Both the position numbers and the translations under genes were made by a program. A stretch of DNA of 64,000 nucleotides from Paenibacillus hexagrammi (GTDB lineage: Bacteria > Bacillota > Bacilli > Paenibacillales > NBRC-103111). Shown here piece after piece: positions 29,789 through 40,878 of this stretch. The notes beneath the pieces are model-generated. The model was given only the letters and a program-made list of their open reading frames with translations. It ran no database searches and was not told the origin of the DNA. The stretch is taken from positions 2,976,001 to 3,040,000 of the forward strand of contig NZ_CP090978.1 in assembly GCF_021513275.1 (NCBI RefSeq). Reading direction: 5' to 3'. Position 1 is the first letter of the stretch. The number at the start of each line of letters is the position of its first letter.

Positions 29789-32700
29789 TTAGCTTCTATC
29801 CACGTTAAAATAACGCGCTTCAGGATGAGCAAATACGACGGCCGATACCGAAGCCTCCGGCTCCATCATAAAGGATTCCGTCAGCTCTACCCCGATGTCT
29901 TCCGGTTTCAGCAATGCGAACAGCTTCTCTTGATCCTCGAGGTTCGGACATGCCGGGTAACCGAAAGAGAACCGCTGTCCAATATACTTAGCCCCAAAAC
30001 GCTCTTGCATAGACATTTGGGGAGCATCCGGAATTCCCCACACATCACGCATAATATGGTGAATCCGCTCCGCCATCCCCTCCGCGACTTCGAGCGCTGT
30101 CGCTTGTAGCGCGTGGGATTTCAAGTAATCCCCGTTATCGCGCCATTCTTTTGCCAGCTCGTTGATGCCATGACCAGCCGTTACCAGCAAGAAGCCAATA
30201 TAATCCATTTGTCCACTGTCCACTGACTTCAGATAATCGGCCAAGCACAAGTATGGCTCTACTTCCTGACGAGGGAATGTGAATATCTGAAGCACTTTGC
30301 TATGATCCTGCGGATCGTACACAATCACATCGTCGCCACTGGATTGTGCCGGGAAGAATCTGTACATGGCATGAGCTTTGATAATGCCGTCTTTTTGGGC
30401 CGAGTACAGGATTGAATCAACAGTATCCTTCAGCTGCATAGCTTTAGCATCTTTATTGCCAAGCAGTTGCTCAACCTTCCCCTTAAGTCCTAGATGATGA
30501 CCCAGCAGCATCTGCATGTTGACATAAGGCATCACATGGCTGATCGGGTAGTCACGCAGCACATGCCGCTCAAGATCCGGCGGCACCTGCACAGCAACAT
30601 CCTTGGAAACGCTGGAGGATTTTACACGGGTCAGCTTTGGCAGCTGTTCCTCCTTCTTTCCGGCTTCCATGACATCAGATTCTTTGCTTTCTCTCAGCTC
30701 TTCGACAAGCCGCTGACGCTGCTCCGGATCGCTGAGACGGTTCGCGATGTCCAGACCATCCATCGCATCCTTCGCATACAGAACCAACCCATCGTACTCC
30801 GGTGAGATACGAGTCTTCGTGAACTTTCTTGTCAGCGCGGCGCCACCGACTAGAATCGGCACATCAACGCCTGCATTGCGCAAGTCTTGTGCGGTAACAA
30901 CCATTTGCTGAGCAGATTTCACAAGAAGCCCTGACAAACCGATCGCATCCGGCTTTTCCTTGCGGTAAGCCTCGATTAATTGCTCCGGCGGTACTTTAAT
31001 ACCTAGGTTCACGATTTGGTAGCCGTTATTGGAAAGGATGATTTCGACCAGATTTTTACCAATATCGTGCACGTCGCCTTTTACCGTAGCCAGGATGATT
31101 TTCCCTTTAATAGCTGACTCCGACTTTTCCATGAATTGTTCAAGGAATGTAACAGAAGCCTTCATGACCTCCGCACTTTGCAGTACCTCCGCCACGATCA
31201 GTTCATTATTATTAAAGAGACGTCCGACTTCCTCCATACCTTTCATGAGAGGCCCGTTGATGACTTCTAGCGGCGCATATACCTTCAGAGCTTCTTCAAG
31301 ATCTGGCAGCAGCCCTTCCTTTGTTCCTTCCACAACATACGAAGCAAGCCGCTCTTCCAACGTCAGGTTGGAAATTTTTTCTTTCTTCTCAACCTTTTTC
31401 TCACGGAAATGCGCCACAAATTTAGCAAGTGTCTCATCATTCGTGTTGTAAATCAGATCCTCAGCAAGCTGGCGCTCCGCCTCAGAAATGGATGCATAGC
31501 GTTCCAGCTTCTCCGTGTTCACAATCGCGTAATCCAGGCCCGCTTTCGTACAGTGGTAGAGATACACAGAGTTTAACACTTCACGGCCCGCATCCGGCAA
31601 ACCAAATGAAATATTACTCAAACCGAGGATCGTCTTTGCTTTCGGATATTTCTCCTTAATCATCCGTATTCCTTCGATCGTTTCGACGGCGGAACCGATG
31701 TACTGCGGGTCACCGGAACCAATCGGGAACATGTTAGGGTCGAAAATAATATCCTCAGGATTCATTCCGTATTTACCTGTGAGGAGTTCGTACGAACGTG
31801 TAGCTACTTCCATCTTGGCTTCTCTGGAAACGGCCTGCCCCGCTCGTCAATCAAAATACACACGACAGCCGCACCGTATTTATGAATAAGCGGAAGAATA
31901 TTTTGGAATTTGGTTTCACCATCTTCAAGATTGATCGAGTTAATAATTGCTTTGCCCTGCGAATATTTTAAACCAAGTTCAATAATATGATCATAGGTAG
32001 AATCAATCATGAGAGGAACTTTGACCTTCTTAACCACTTGCTGCATAAATTGCTCGGTCGCATAGGCTTCGTCAATATCTGTATCCTGTAAGTTGATATC
32101 GATGATATGAGCACCGTTTTTCACTTGATTTCTGGCAATCTCTGAGCCTTCCTCAAACTTGCCTTCCTTAATCAAACGCTTAAACTTACGGGAACCGGAG
32201 ATATTCGTACGTTCACCAACCATGATTGGGCGGTTTTCAGGCTCGATATAAACAGTCTCAATACCCGATACTGCAGGCGGATGAGTTCCATAAGCGCTGC
32301 GAGGCGCATATTGACTTAAAGTTTCCACTAAAGCACGAATGTGGTCAGGAGTTGTTCCGCAGCAACCACCGGCAATATTAAGCCAGCCCTGTTCAGCAAA
32401 ACCTGCCATTTTCTTCGCCAAAGATTCCGGCGATTCATGATAGTTACCATTCTCATCAGGTAGACCGGCATTTGGATAACAGCTGATGGCCGTCTCAGCA
32501 ATGACCGAAAGCGTTCGAATATGATCACGCATGAACTCCGGACCGGTCGCACAGTTAAGTCCGATAGAGATGGGCTTTAGATGCTCAAGCGAAATATAGA
32601 AGGACTCGATGTTTTGTCCAGCTAGGGTTGTCCCCATTGGCTCAATGGTACCGGAAATCATAATTGGGAGCTGCACCCCAAGAGTTTCATACGCCCGGCG

Positions 32701-33231
32701 AATACCAATGCTGCCCGCTTTCACATTCAGGGTATCCTGAGAGGTTTCCAGGAGCAATGCATCCACGCCTGCTTCTACCAATGCCAGGGCTTGCTCATAA
32801 TAGCTTTCTTCCAATTGTTCAAATGTTACACCACCGGTAACGGACAGTGTCTTGGTTGTTGGCCCCATTGCGCCTACAACGTAGCGAGGCCACTCGGGCG
32901 TCGAATACTTCTCCGCTGCAGCAATCGCCAGCTTGGCCGCTGCCAGATTGATCTCACGGTGACGGTCCTGCAGATCATACTCCGCTAACACGACACTAGT
33001 TGATCCAAATGTATTCGTTTCTATCATATCGGCGCCTGCTGCGAAGTAAGCTTCATGAATTTTCTGAAGCACATCAGGACGAGTCAAGGCGAGAATTTCG
33101 TTACATCCGTCCAGTTCCTCGCCACCAAAGTCCTCCGGTGTTAAGTTCTCCTGTTGAAGCATAGTACCCATAGCACCGTCGAGGATCATAATTTTTTTCT
33201 TAAGTTGTTCTTGAATCGGTGGTTTGATCAT
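29789..33231 (-). CDS. metH: Cobalamin-dependent methionine synthase (one frameshift)
   Basis: Transfers the methyl group of 5-methyltetrahydrofolate to homocysteine. Domains: homocysteine-binding with zinc Cys GGCCGT (~294), pterin-binding ([17 protein letters not shown]), B12 cap and B12 domain ([15 protein letters not shown], ~722), C-terminal SAM reactivation domain ([12 protein letters not shown], ~1090). A G is missing in a G4 run (plus-strand C at 31838-31841): ILIDERG must continue as [19 protein letters not shown]. Corrected length ~1,147 residues from ATG 33231 (GGGAG ten bases before). Divergent from mtnD, another methionine-cycle gene. No SAM riboswitch was found in the leader. 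Confidence 0.95.
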
Positions 33232-33313
33232 GTAAGTGAGACTCCCTTTCAACTTGGCTAAACAATGAAAAAAACAAGTTTTATCGACAAAATCAGTTAT
33301 GTTTTAGTGTACC

Positions 33314-33342
33314 AGAATAGCGTTAGTATGAAAAGATTTCAA
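33314..33342 (-). promoter_or_regulatory. Candidate metH sigma-A promoter
   Basis: Minus strand TTGAAA (33342-33337), 17-base spacer, TATTCT (33319-33314). Confidence 0.5.
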
Positions 33343-33391
33343 TTTATCAATAATTCCTATGGTTTATGTAGGATTTAATTATTAGATCTCA

Positions 33392-33420
33392 TCGACATCC
33401 TCTGTTATTTCCTCTATAAT
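33392..33420 (+). promoter_or_regulatory. mtnD sigma-A promoter
   Basis: TCGACA (33392-33397), 17-base spacer, TATAAT (33415-33420), 33 bases before the GTG start. Confidence 0.75.
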
Positions 33421-33452
33421 ATATGTAGTTTACTGAGAAAGAGGGATTAGCG

Positions 33453-33995
33453 GTGGCACAAATTCGAATCCGTAACACCAATGAACGCATAGAAGATCAG
33501 GAGCAGGTTAAAGCATTTCTTGATGCTCAGCACGTGCTTTTCGAACACTGGGAACCAGCAAAACTGCCTGTAGAGCTGCGGGAAAAATTTGCACTCAACG
33601 ATGAAGAAAAAGCACAAATTTTAAGCGTATATGACGAAGAGATTCGCGACCTGGCTGCAAGACGCGGCTATGAGATTTGGGATGTTATCTCTTTATCGGA
33701 TGCTACACCAAACATTGAAGAGCTGCTGAAAAAGTTCGAGCAGGTACATACACATACGGAAGATGAGATTCGCGCCATTGTTGCAGGCAAAGGAATCTTC
33801 ATTATCAAAGGTGAAGGCGAAGTCGGATATTTTGACGTTGAGCTAGAAGCCGGTGATGTGATTTCGGTACCGGAGAACACGAACCACTTCTTCACACTGA
33901 TGGATAACAAGCAAATCGTAGCTGTTCGACTCTTTATCGAAAAAGACGGCTGGATCGCCTTCAATGTAGAAGACCCTGAATTTATTAAGGCCTAG
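33453..33995 (+). CDS. mtnD: Acireductone dioxygenase (ARD)
   Basis: 180 residues, cupin. Metal ligands in HTHTEDE and the second motif NTNHFF. Converts acireductone to the keto acid precursor of methionine in the methylthioadenosine salvage pathway (or, with Ni, to CO and short acids). GTG start with AGAGGGA eight bases before. The other mtn genes are not in the window, so it stands alone here, back to back with metH. Confidence 0.93.
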   Translation: MAQIRIRNTNERIEDQEQVKAFLDAQHVLFEHWEPAKLPVELREKFALNDEEKAQILSVYDEEIRDLAARRGYEIWDVISLSDATPNIEELLKKFEQVHTHTEDEIRAIVAGKGIFIIKGEGEVGYFDVELEAGDVISVPENTNHFFTLMDNKQIVAVRLFIEKDGWIAFNVEDPEFIKA

Positions 33996-34104
33996 TGTTC
34001 AGTACCATCCTTTCGAAAAAACTCAATAGATCTGTATTCCTATGAAAATCTACTGAAGATCAGGGTGGACCCTAATTTAGCAACAAACTCAGATTTTCAT
34101 TTCG

Positions 34105-34163
34105 AAAAGCTCCCTCAAAGATCTCAAGCGATTGTAGCAGCCTGAGATCCGAGGGGCTTTTCC
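34105..34163. terminator. Terminator between mtnD and the HAD gene
   Basis: AAAGCTCCCTC...GAGGGGCTTTT with an inner ATCTCA/TGAGAT stem; serves both converging genes. Confidence 0.88.
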
Positions 34164-34173
34164 CTATTAATAT

Positions 34174-34966
34174 CTAGCAACCTTCAATAATCGGCAGGAT
34201 TTCTTGCAGCCTCGAAACTTCATAGGTAGGTACGATTTCGTCACTGCGCTTGACACCGTGATGATTGATCCAGATATTGCGCATTCCCACACTGCCGGAA
34301 CCAAGAATATCGGTCGTAAGCTTGTCCCCGATCATAATACCCTCGTTAACCTCGATTTCTAATAAGCTCAGAGCATGTTTGAAGATAGAAGCTGCTGGCT
34401 TCCCTTCCCCAAATTGTCCAGAAATAATAATATGATCGAAATAAGGAGCAATCTCAGGTACACCGGCTAATTTTTCCATTTGCAAATCTGGAGATCCATT
34501 TGTAAGCAGTAACAGTTTGTAAGAACCTTTCAATGTGTCCAGGACACGGAACGTCTCCTCATACACATGTGGACGGCGGCGGCGTTCAGCTGGAAACATC
34601 TCACCGAGTTTGTAACCTAATTCCTTGTCCTCTACACCAAGCGCTTTTAGACCTCTTGTCCAAGATTGAGTGCGATAGTCTGGGACTAATTGTTCCAGCT
34701 TGCGGAAATGCTCTTGCTCTCCTTGCGTAAAGTTCCCCCATAGCCCTTCAAACGGATTAATTCCAATCATTTTTGTGAAAGGAAATGTTTCATAGGACTC
34801 ATAGAGCTCTCTCGCTTCCTTTCGAACCGCCTCTTCTACTGCTGCTGGGTCCAGCTGCGGATAATGCTTGGATGCTTCCACAAGTCGCTTCAAAAGCTTC
34901 CTTGACACTGCGGTCATCCCATAACAAAGTATCATCCAAATCAAATAAAACAGCTTTCAATGACAT
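34174..34966 (-). CDS. HAD-superfamily hydrolase (YneB/YjjG-like), one frameshift
   Basis: 263 residues after correction. Motif I FDLDDTLL is encoded from ATG 34966 (AAGGGGAAA upstream); an extra base in CC at 34878-34879 then shifts the frame (EATCEASKHYPQL). Motif II LLTNGS, motif III Lys (GKPAASIFKHAL), motif IV GDKLTTDILG. Likely phosphatase on a small phosphorylated metabolite, such as a pyrimidine nucleotide as for YjjG, but substrate is open. Confidence 0.85.
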
Positions 34967-35005
34967 GTTCGTTTCCCCTTTAACTTAAATCTATGTAATT
35001 GTGGA

Positions 35006-35197
35006 TTACTTCTCTTCTTCTTCGTCCGCAAACTTAATGGAATCCAACTGGACCTTAAGCGAGCTGCGGAATGCCTGGATGTACTTCTTTCGCAGTTCAT
35101 TTCGTTCGTCAATCTCTTCATCGGTCAAACCAATCGTTTTTGCTTTACGGGCAAGCTCGTTGATTCGTTCTATGTTTTGTTCCATATTATCGCTCAT
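35006..35197 (-). CDS. ynzC: DUF896 small protein YnzC
   Basis: 63 residues, MSDNMEQNIERINELARKAK..., two-helix DUF896 protein. AGGGAGGATTTTC precedes ATG 35197. In B. subtilis ynzC belongs to the LexA-controlled yneA-yneB-ynzC operon; here it also follows yneA on the same strand, but ~310 bases away and without yneB. Function unknown. Confidence 0.88.
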   Translation of the reverse strand: MSDNMEQNIERINELARKAKTIGLTDEEIDERNELRKKYIQAFRSSLKVQLDSIKFADEEEEK

Positions 35198-35519
35198 GAA
35201 AATCCTCCCTGCGTTCGTCATACTGACTACTTTGCCATCCCCTATTAAGAAAGTCAAGGCAAGAAGATGCATTTCGATCATAAAAATATAAACCAAATAA
35301 GACTCCAGCATAACGCCGAGTCTTTAAGATCGTAACAAATTGTCAAACAAGTACGGAAGCATCTGAGATTAGAATATATGCATCTACTTATCAGATATAC
35401 CGGTGACGTGTAATACCATATGAGTGTAAATCTCAATACCCATATTCCAAACGAAATTAGAACGTGTGTTCTATATTTTTTCTCATATTCTTATATGGCA
35501 TATGTTCGACTAATGGATT

Positions 35520-35963
35520 CTAAGGAAGGATTAACACTTGCCCTTCGTGAAGGATCGCTGAATCAAGTCGGTTCAACACCTTCAACTCTTTAATATAAAA
35601 ACGAATATCCTCCTCTCGCTCCATATGGGATGAAGCTATCGACCAGAGAGTATCTCCTCGAGATACAACGACCTTCCCAGAGATTGGCTTTAAGCTGGCT
35701 ATAACAGTACTGTTCGAGTTTACAGATTCAATAGTTAAGTCAGAAGTCTTTAGAAGTGAAGAAGAACTGCCTTCACCTGCGTATGCGTGTACGATAGCGC
35801 CAAAAGAAAAAACCAACACAAGGACAATTGCTGACAATATAAATTTTAAAGAGATCTTCGCGAGCCCTTTAGTTGGAATCTCTGTATGTGCAGACTGTGA
35901 TGTTAGTTGTTTATTTCTTAAGTAGCCGCTGGAATTGTGATCTCCTGAATATGCTATGTACAT
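35520..35963 (-). CDS. yneA: YneA-like SOS cell-division inhibitor with LysM domain
   Basis: 147 residues from ATG 35963 (GGGGG nine bases upstream). One membrane span ([23 protein letters not shown]) and a C-terminal LysM domain ([13 protein letters not shown]...[18 protein letters not shown]). In B. subtilis YneA blocks septation when DNA is damaged. Its start faces lexA across four LexA boxes, which fits tight SOS control. Confidence 0.85.
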   Translation of the reverse strand: MYIAYSGDHNSSGYLRNKQLTSQSAHTEIPTKGLAKISLKFILSAIVLVLVFSFGAIVHAYAGEGSSSSLLKTSDLTIESVNSNSTVIASLKPISGKVVVSRGDTLWSIASSHMEREEDIRFYIKELKVLNRLDSAILHEGQVLILP

Positions 35964-35976
35964 AAGATTCATCCCC

Positions 35977-36063
35977 CAAACATTTGTTCTGTTATTAATT
36001 TAACACGAACAAATGTTTGTGTCAATGTATTTTCGAACTTATGTTTGTACGAACTCCGGTTCT
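35977..36063. promoter_or_regulatory. Four LexA (SOS) boxes between yneA and lexA
   Basis: Gram-positive consensus CGAACRNRYGTTYG. Matches at 35977-35990 (CAAACATTTGTTCT), 36006-36019 (CGAACAAATGTTTG), 36034-36047 (CGAACTTATGTTTG) and 36050-36063 (CGAACTCCGGTTCT). The last overlaps the lexA promoter spacer, the first lies next to the yneA ribosome site. Confidence 0.9.
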
Positions 36064-36073
36064 GTGTTATAAT
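36045..36073 (+). promoter_or_regulatory. lexA sigma-A promoter
   Basis: TTGTAC (36045-36050), 17-base spacer holding a LexA box, TATAAT (36068-36073). Confidence 0.8.
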
Positions 36074-36107
36074 TTGGTTACTGATTCCTTTCATTGGAGT
36101 GATACTA

Positions 36108-36725
36108 TTGAGTAAGATTTCCCAACGGCAGCAAGCGATATTGGAATTTATTAAGAATGAAGTGAAAGATAAGGGATATCCGCCTTCCGTACGAGAAATT
36201 GGCGAGGCAGTTGGACTAGCATCAAGCTCCACCGTACATGGACACTTGGAACGTCTGGAGAAGAAAGGCTTAATCCGCAGAGACCCGACCAAGCCTAGAG
36301 CCATTGAGATTTTAGGCTTAGACGGTGCAGAAAGCAATTTCGCCGTTTCTGTTGCACGGGTACCGCTAGTCGGTAAAGTTACTGCAGGAGTTCCGATCAC
36401 AGCTACGGAGAATATCGAAGATTATTTCCCGCTTCCTTCGCACAAAGTCGGCGATAATAACGTTTTCATGCTAAGCGTTTCTGGTGACAGTATGATTGAA
36501 GCCGGTATTCATAACGGTGACTATGTGATCGTAAAGCAGCAGCAAACTGCGAACAATGGAGATATCGTAGTGGCGATGACAGAGGATGATGAAGCAACGG
36601 TTAAGCGATTCTACAAGGAACGCGACCATATTCGTCTTCAACCGGAAAACTCAGCTTTAAAGCCAATTCTCCTAAAGCACGTTACGATTCTCGGACGAGT
36701 TATTGGCTTGTTTCGGGATATCTAG
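36108..36725 (+). CDS. lexA: SOS repressor LexA
   Basis: 205 residues. TTG start at 36108, behind TTGGAGTGA, gives the family N-terminus [14 protein letters not shown]. Winged-helix DNA reader ([27 protein letters not shown]), self-cleavage Ala-Gly in VTAGVP, catalytic Ser in SGDSM and Lys in EATVKR. RecA-stimulated autocleavage would relieve repression of itself and yneA. Longer in-frame starts upstream lie inside the promoter and are rejected. Confidence 0.96.
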   Translation: MSKISQRQQAILEFIKNEVKDKGYPPSVREIGEAVGLASSSTVHGHLERLEKKGLIRRDPTKPRAIEILGLDGAESNFAVSVARVPLVGKVTAGVPITATENIEDYFPLPSHKVGDNNVFMLSVSGDSMIEAGIHNGDYVIVKQQQTANNGDIVVAMTEDDEATVKRFYKERDHIRLQPENSALKPILLKHVTILGRVIGLFRDI

Positions 36726-36735
36726 ATTCCAAGGT

Positions 36736-36821
36736 AAAAACCACCCTTTCTGAATGTGGCAACTCCAACTTTAGATGACGTCTAATAGTCGAGAGAGCCG
36801 TGCGTTCATGGGTGGTTTTTT
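36736..36821 (+). terminator. lexA terminator with long internal structure
   Basis: AAAACCACCC pairs with GGGTGGTTTTTT; about 65 bases between the arms probably fold into a second stem. Confidence 0.7.
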
Positions 36822-37047
36822 GTTTTCATGGACATCTTCGCTGCGTAGAACGAGCAACTTCCCTATCTGTATACTGGCCACCTGAGACTATCCAATAGAA
36901 AGATGACCTCTCCTGCATACTTGAACATGGGTATCGTATAGAAAATTGTTCGTATTTTCTTACCTGTTTACGAAAGATCCATACGCCAAGCTTCGAAGAG
37001 CTGTTTATTCTCGAGCTATAGGTACGTCGATGGAAGGAATGTTATTT

Positions 37048-37608
37048 ATGAGAGACAAAGTAGAATTTCATAATACTCACATAGTCCTTGAAATGCCTTC
37101 ACATATTACAAAACAAATTATATCAATCAGGAAACAACAAAAAGACGATTTCAGAGCATCCTTACCTGTCGAGATAACTTTGGCAGGTTCAAGTGGAGTC
37201 GGTGTTTTGGAACCCAAACAGGATTCAGATAAAGTATTCTCAAAGCTGCATTCCATTGCATTAAGAACCGCGCCAATTAAAGCTGCTTTCGGCAAAGTAT
37301 TGAGGTTTCCAAATACGGATATTTTTGCTTTTACTATAAAAGATGAAGGTCCATTTCATCGGTTGCACGAACAGATTGCTGATTCAGGTATATTCTTTTT
37401 AAGAAGCCCCTATCCTTATACTCCTCATTGCACACTGAGAAGTCGTTCTTTAGTAACAGAAATTGAAGCTAATGAGTTATTCGGCCTTCAAATTCCTGAC
37501 GAATTCGTTTTAGATACGATGTCGGTTCTTTCTTTATACCAAGATTCATCTACTGGTGAAATATCTGTTCCTGTGCTTCATAAAGTGAAATTAAGTGGAA
37601 CGATCTAA
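37048..37608 (+). CDS. 2H phosphoesterase (2'-5' RNA ligase-like)
   Basis: 186 residues from ATG 37048 (AAGGA ten bases upstream). Two 2H motifs: THIVLE near the N-terminus and PHCTLRS near the C-terminus; the first lacks the usual Thr/Ser at the third place. LPVEITLAGSSGVGVLE is the conserved core strand. Family members hydrolyse cyclic phosphodiesters or ligate RNA ends; the substrate is unknown. More A+T-rich than its neighbours and without an operon partner. Confidence 0.7.
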   Translation: MRDKVEFHNTHIVLEMPSHITKQIISIRKQQKDDFRASLPVEITLAGSSGVGVLEPKQDSDKVFSKLHSIALRTAPIKAAFGKVLRFPNTDIFAFTIKDEGPFHRLHEQIADSGIFFLRSPYPYTPHCTLRSRSLVTEIEANELFGLQIPDEFVLDTMSVLSLYQDSSTGEISVPVLHKVKLSGTI

Positions 37609-37703
37609 GATTCATTCAGCGGGAAGCTTAATTACGTAACCAACGCCACAAAGTGGGGCTTTGATTCCAAGCCGACTTGTTGCTGTACGAGAAGCCCCTT
37701 TCA

Positions 37704-37745
37704 TAAAAAAACAGAACCCCCCAACACTTAGAGCGCCAGGGGGTT
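37704..37745 (-). terminator. glnA terminator
   Basis: AACCCCCT...GGGGGGTTCTGT followed by TTTTTTT on the minus strand, just past the glnA stop. Confidence 0.88.
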
Positions 37746-37751
37746 GAGCTA

Positions 37752-39089
37752 TTAATATAGGGACAGATACTGATCGCGTTCCCAAGGGTGAACTTGAGTA
37801 CGGTACATATCCCACTCGATTTCTTTCAATTCATAAAAGTGTGCCAGAGCATGCTCCCCAAGAATATCGCAGATGACATCGTTGCGGATCATTTCATCGA
37901 GCGCCGTCTTCAAGTTGACAGGTAAGCTTGGAATGCCCTGCTCTTCTCTCTCTTCTTCCGTCATCACGTAGATGTTACGGTCTGTCGGAGGAGGCAGCTG
38001 CATTTTGTTCTTAATACCGTCAAGACCTGCTGCCAGCATAACAGCAAGCGCCAGGTAAGGATTGGCCGCAGGATCCGGGTTACGAACTTCAATACGTGTG
38101 CTGAGACCGCGGGAAGCCGGGATCCGAATCATCGGACTGCGGTTGCTTGCCGACCACGCCACATAGCATGGTGCCTCGTAGCCTGGAACCAGGCGTTTAT
38201 AGGAGTTTACTGTAGGATTCGTAATAGCCGCAAAAGCGCGAGCGTGGCGAAGCACGCCGGCCATGTAGTGTCTGGCCACATTACTCAGACCTAACTTATC
38301 ACTCTCTTCGTAAAATGCATTGACATCGCCTTTGAACAAGGATTGATGGCAGTGCATACCTGAACCGTTCATACCGAACAGAGGCTTCGGCATGAATGTT
38401 GCATGCAGACCGTGCTGTCTGGCAATGGTTTTCACCACAAGCTTAAACGTCTGAATTTGATCGGCTGCTTTCATAGCATCCGCGTATTTAAAGTCGATCT
38501 CATGCTGTCCAGGAGCAACCTCGTGATGGGATGCTTCGATTTCAAAACCCATCTCTTCCAAAGTCAATACGATGTCACGACGGCAGTTTTCACCCAAGTC
38601 CATAGGAGCCAAGTCAAAATATCCGCCTTGATCGTTCAGTTCCATGGTCGGGTTGCCCTTCTCATCCGTTTTGAATAAGAAAAACTCCGGTTCAGGTCCT
38701 ACGTTCATCGCTGTAAAGCCCATCTCCTCAGCTTGCTGCAGCGCTCTCTTCAGAATGCCGCGCGGGTCGCCTGGGAATGGACGGCCGTCCGGGAGGTAGA
38801 TATCGCAAATCAAACGAGCTACCTTACCCTCTGTCACCCAAGGAAAAATAACCCAAGTGCTGAGGTCCGGGTATAAATACATGTCGGATTCTTCAATTCG
38901 AACGTAGCCTTCGATGGAAGAACCGTCAAACATCATCTTATTATCAAGTGCTTTCTCCAATTGACTTAGAGGAATTTCAACGTTTTTGACACTGCCCATC
39001 AAATCAGTAAATTGCAAACGGATAAAACGGACATTCTCTTCATTGGCAATACGCAGAATGTCTTCTTTCGTGTAATTCGTATAACTCAC
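37752..39089 (-). CDS. glnA: Glutamine synthetase, type I-alpha
   Basis: 445 residues from GTG 39089 (AGAGGAG seven bases upstream; ATG 39095 is too close to it). Motifs: [18 protein letters not shown] latch/loop, [22 protein letters not shown], and the feedback-control Glu/Arg region [13 protein letters not shown]. No adenylylation loop, as expected for GSI-alpha controlled by feedback inhibition and GlnR. Cotranscribed with glnR, 30 bases upstream. Confidence 0.96.
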   Translation of the reverse strand: MSYTNYTKEDILRIANEENVRFIRLQFTDLMGSVKNVEIPLSQLEKALDNKMMFDGSSIEGYVRIEESDMYLYPDLSTWVIFPWVTEGKVARLICDIYLPDGRPFPGDPRGILKRALQQAEEMGFTAMNVGPEPEFFLFKTDEKGNPTMELNDQGGYFDLAPMDLGENCRRDIVLTLEEMGFEIEASHHEVAPGQHEIDFKYADAMKAADQIQTFKLVVKTIARQHGLHATFMPKPLFGMNGSGMHCHQSLFKGDVNAFYEESDKLGLSNVARHYMAGVLRHARAFAAITNPTVNSYKRLVPGYEAPCYVAWSASNRSPMIRIPASRGLSTRIEVRNPDPAANPYLALAVMLAAGLDGIKNKMQLPPPTDRNIYVMTEEEREEQGIPSLPVNLKTALDEMIRNDVICDILGEHALAHFYELKEIEWDMYRTQVHPWERDQYLSLY

Positions 39090-39119
39090 GACCATTCTCC
39101 TCTCTATTTACGAAACGTT

Positions 39120-39531
39120 TTAGTGAAAAAATCGGGACAGCTCGCCTTGAATCAGTGAAACTTGACCTGGACGTTTGCCGCCGCCGATCAGTTGCTGCTT
39201 CAGCATTTTGTGCAGTTGAGAGTCCGTAAGCTCCTTACGCTTGACCTCAGTGGCTTCATTGATAACGGTTGCATCTTCGGAATCTTTAGAGACTGGCAAT
39301 AGTACTTGCTTAATGCCGGCGATATTGACGCCTTTCTCAATCAAATCCCTTAATCTCGAGCAAACGCTCTACATCGTTAAAAGAATACAAACGCTGGTTG
39401 CCTGAGGTTCTGGCCGGTATCACTAACTCATGCTGTTCGTAATATCGAATTTGTCTTGCCGTCAAATCGGTAAGCTTCATCACGATGCCGATAGGGAAGA
39501 GCGCCATGTTGCGGCGTATGTCATCACTCAT
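39120..39531 (-). CDS. glnR: MerR-family nitrogen regulator GlnR (one frameshift)
   Basis: 136 residues after correction. Winged-helix part [49 protein letters not shown] is canonical, then an extra base in CCC at 39347-39349 (plus strand) shifts [18 protein letters not shown] out of frame. The short C-terminal tail ([14 protein letters not shown]) is the part that senses feedback-inhibited GlnA. ATG 39531 has CAGGAG nine bases upstream. No clear TGTNAN7TNACA operator was found in the short leader. Confidence 0.93.
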
Positions 39532-39565
39532 GCTAATCACTCCTGGTCAGTAAGTACCTAAGCTT

Positions 39566-39594
39566 ATTGTACCTTTGCCAGTAAAATGTGTCAA
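39566..39594 (-). promoter_or_regulatory. glnRA sigma-A promoter
   Basis: Minus strand TTGACA (39594-39589), 17-base spacer, TACAAT (39571-39566), 35 bases before the glnR ATG. Confidence 0.82.
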
Positions 39595-39626
39595 GGAGTG
39601 TTAGGTTTGTTCACAGTTCCATTTTT

Positions 39627-40856
39627 TCAAATCAAACCCTTGTCCACCATATGTTGGATGGCGGTTAGCACCCCTAACTTGCAGTGCGAGTACGTTAAAC
39701 CGCCTTGCATGTAGGCAATATACGGTTCGCGGATCGGCGCGTCGGCAGACAATTCCAGGCTGCCGCCTTGAATGAACGTGCCTGCGGCCATGATGACGGG
39801 ATGCTCGTAGCCCGGCATATCCCATGGCTCTGGCACGACATGTGAGTCCACAGCGGCAGCCTTCTGGATGCCCTGTACGAACGTGATCAGATGATCCGCG
39901 GACGTGAAGCGGATCGCCTGGATCAGGTCCGTGCGCGGCTGCTGCCAGAGCGGACTGCTTTCAAAGCCGAGGTCTTCGAACAGCGCCGCTGCGAAGACCG
40001 AGCCCTTGACCGCTTGCCCCACCAGGTGAGGGGCAAGGAACAGCCCTTGAAACATGGCTCGCGTAGCGCCGAGCATGGCACCCACCTCGCCCCCGATACC
40101 GGGGGCGGTCAGCCGGTAGGCGGCGAGCTCGACAAGGTCGCGCCGCCCGGCAATATAGCCCCCGGACGGGGCGATGCCGCCGCCGGGGTTCTTGATCAGC
40201 GAGCCCGCCATCAAATCGACGCCTACCTGCGTCGGCTCCTGCAGCTCGGTAAATTCGCCGTAGCAGTTATCGACGAAGACGATAACGTCCGGCTTGACTT
40301 CTTTGACAAATCGGACCATCTCTCCGATTTGCTCGACCGTAAAGGAAGGCCGCCAGTCATAGCCTCGGGATCGCTGGATCCCGATCACCTTCGTGTTCGG
40401 TTGAATTGCTGCAGCAATGCCTTCCCAGTCAGGCGCACCGTCTGACGTTAAGGCAACCTCCCCATACCCGATGCCGAAGTCCTGAAGAGACCCTGTACCG
40501 TCTCCCGGCTTGCCAATCACCTTGTGCAACGTATCATAAGGCTTACCCGTTATGTAAAGAAGATGTTCGCCAGGACGAAGGACACCGAATAGTGCGGTCC
40601 CAATGGTATGTGTCCCAGAAACAAAGTGAGGCCGCACGAGCGCCGACTCAGCGCCCAATGCGTCCGCGTAGACCAGGTCCAGCACTTCGCGGCCGCGGTC
40701 GTTATACCCGTAACCGGTTGAGCTCGCGAAGTGAAAATCACTGACCTGATGCTTTTGAAAGGCTTGAATCACCTTCCATTGATTCTGATCAATTGTTGTT
40801 TCAATTGCACGAAAAGCCGGAGCGGCCTTTAGCTCGGCCCGGTCCATCAGCGCCAT
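39627..40856 (-). CDS. ynbB: YnbB: methionine gamma-lyase family / 'aluminum resistance' PLP protein
   Basis: 409 residues from ATG 40856 (GGGGAA six bases upstream). Fold-type I PLP enzyme: TGYGYNDRGREVLD, SGTHTIGTALFGVLRPGE, FVDNCYGEF, and the lysine in GSLIKNPGGG. Sits between hflX and glnR as in B. subtilis. Automatic names differ (methionine gamma-lyase, aluminium resistance); no activity is established for YnbB to my knowledge. Region is more G+C-rich than surroundings. Confidence 0.88.
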   Translation of the reverse strand: MALMDRAELKAAPAFRAIETTIDQNQWKVIQAFQKHQVSDFHFASSTGYGYNDRGREVLDLVYADALGAESALVRPHFVSGTHTIGTALFGVLRPGEHLLYITGKPYDTLHKVIGKPGDGTGSLQDFGIGYGEVALTSDGAPDWEGIAAAIQPNTKVIGIQRSRGYDWRPSFTVEQIGEMVRFVKEVKPDVIVFVDNCYGEFTELQEPTQVGVDLMAGSLIKNPGGGIAPSGGYIAGRRDLVELAAYRLTAPGIGGEVGAMLGATRAMFQGLFLAPHLVGQAVKGSVFAAALFEDLGFESSPLWQQPRTDLIQAIRFTSADHLITFVQGIQKAAAVDSHVVPEPWDMPGYEHPVIMAAGTFIQGGSLELSADAPIREPYIAYMQGGLTYSHCKLGVLTAIQHMVDKGLI

Positions 40857-40878
40857 GACTTTTCCCCGAATTGCATCT

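Noticed and set aside
33253-33313. SAM or B12 riboswitch before metH
   Set aside because: Leader is short and A+T-rich; no S-box or B12-box motifs could be found.
39891-40744. Arg-rich plus-strand frames over ynbB
   Set aside because: G+C-rich complement of a coding region; composition not protein-like.
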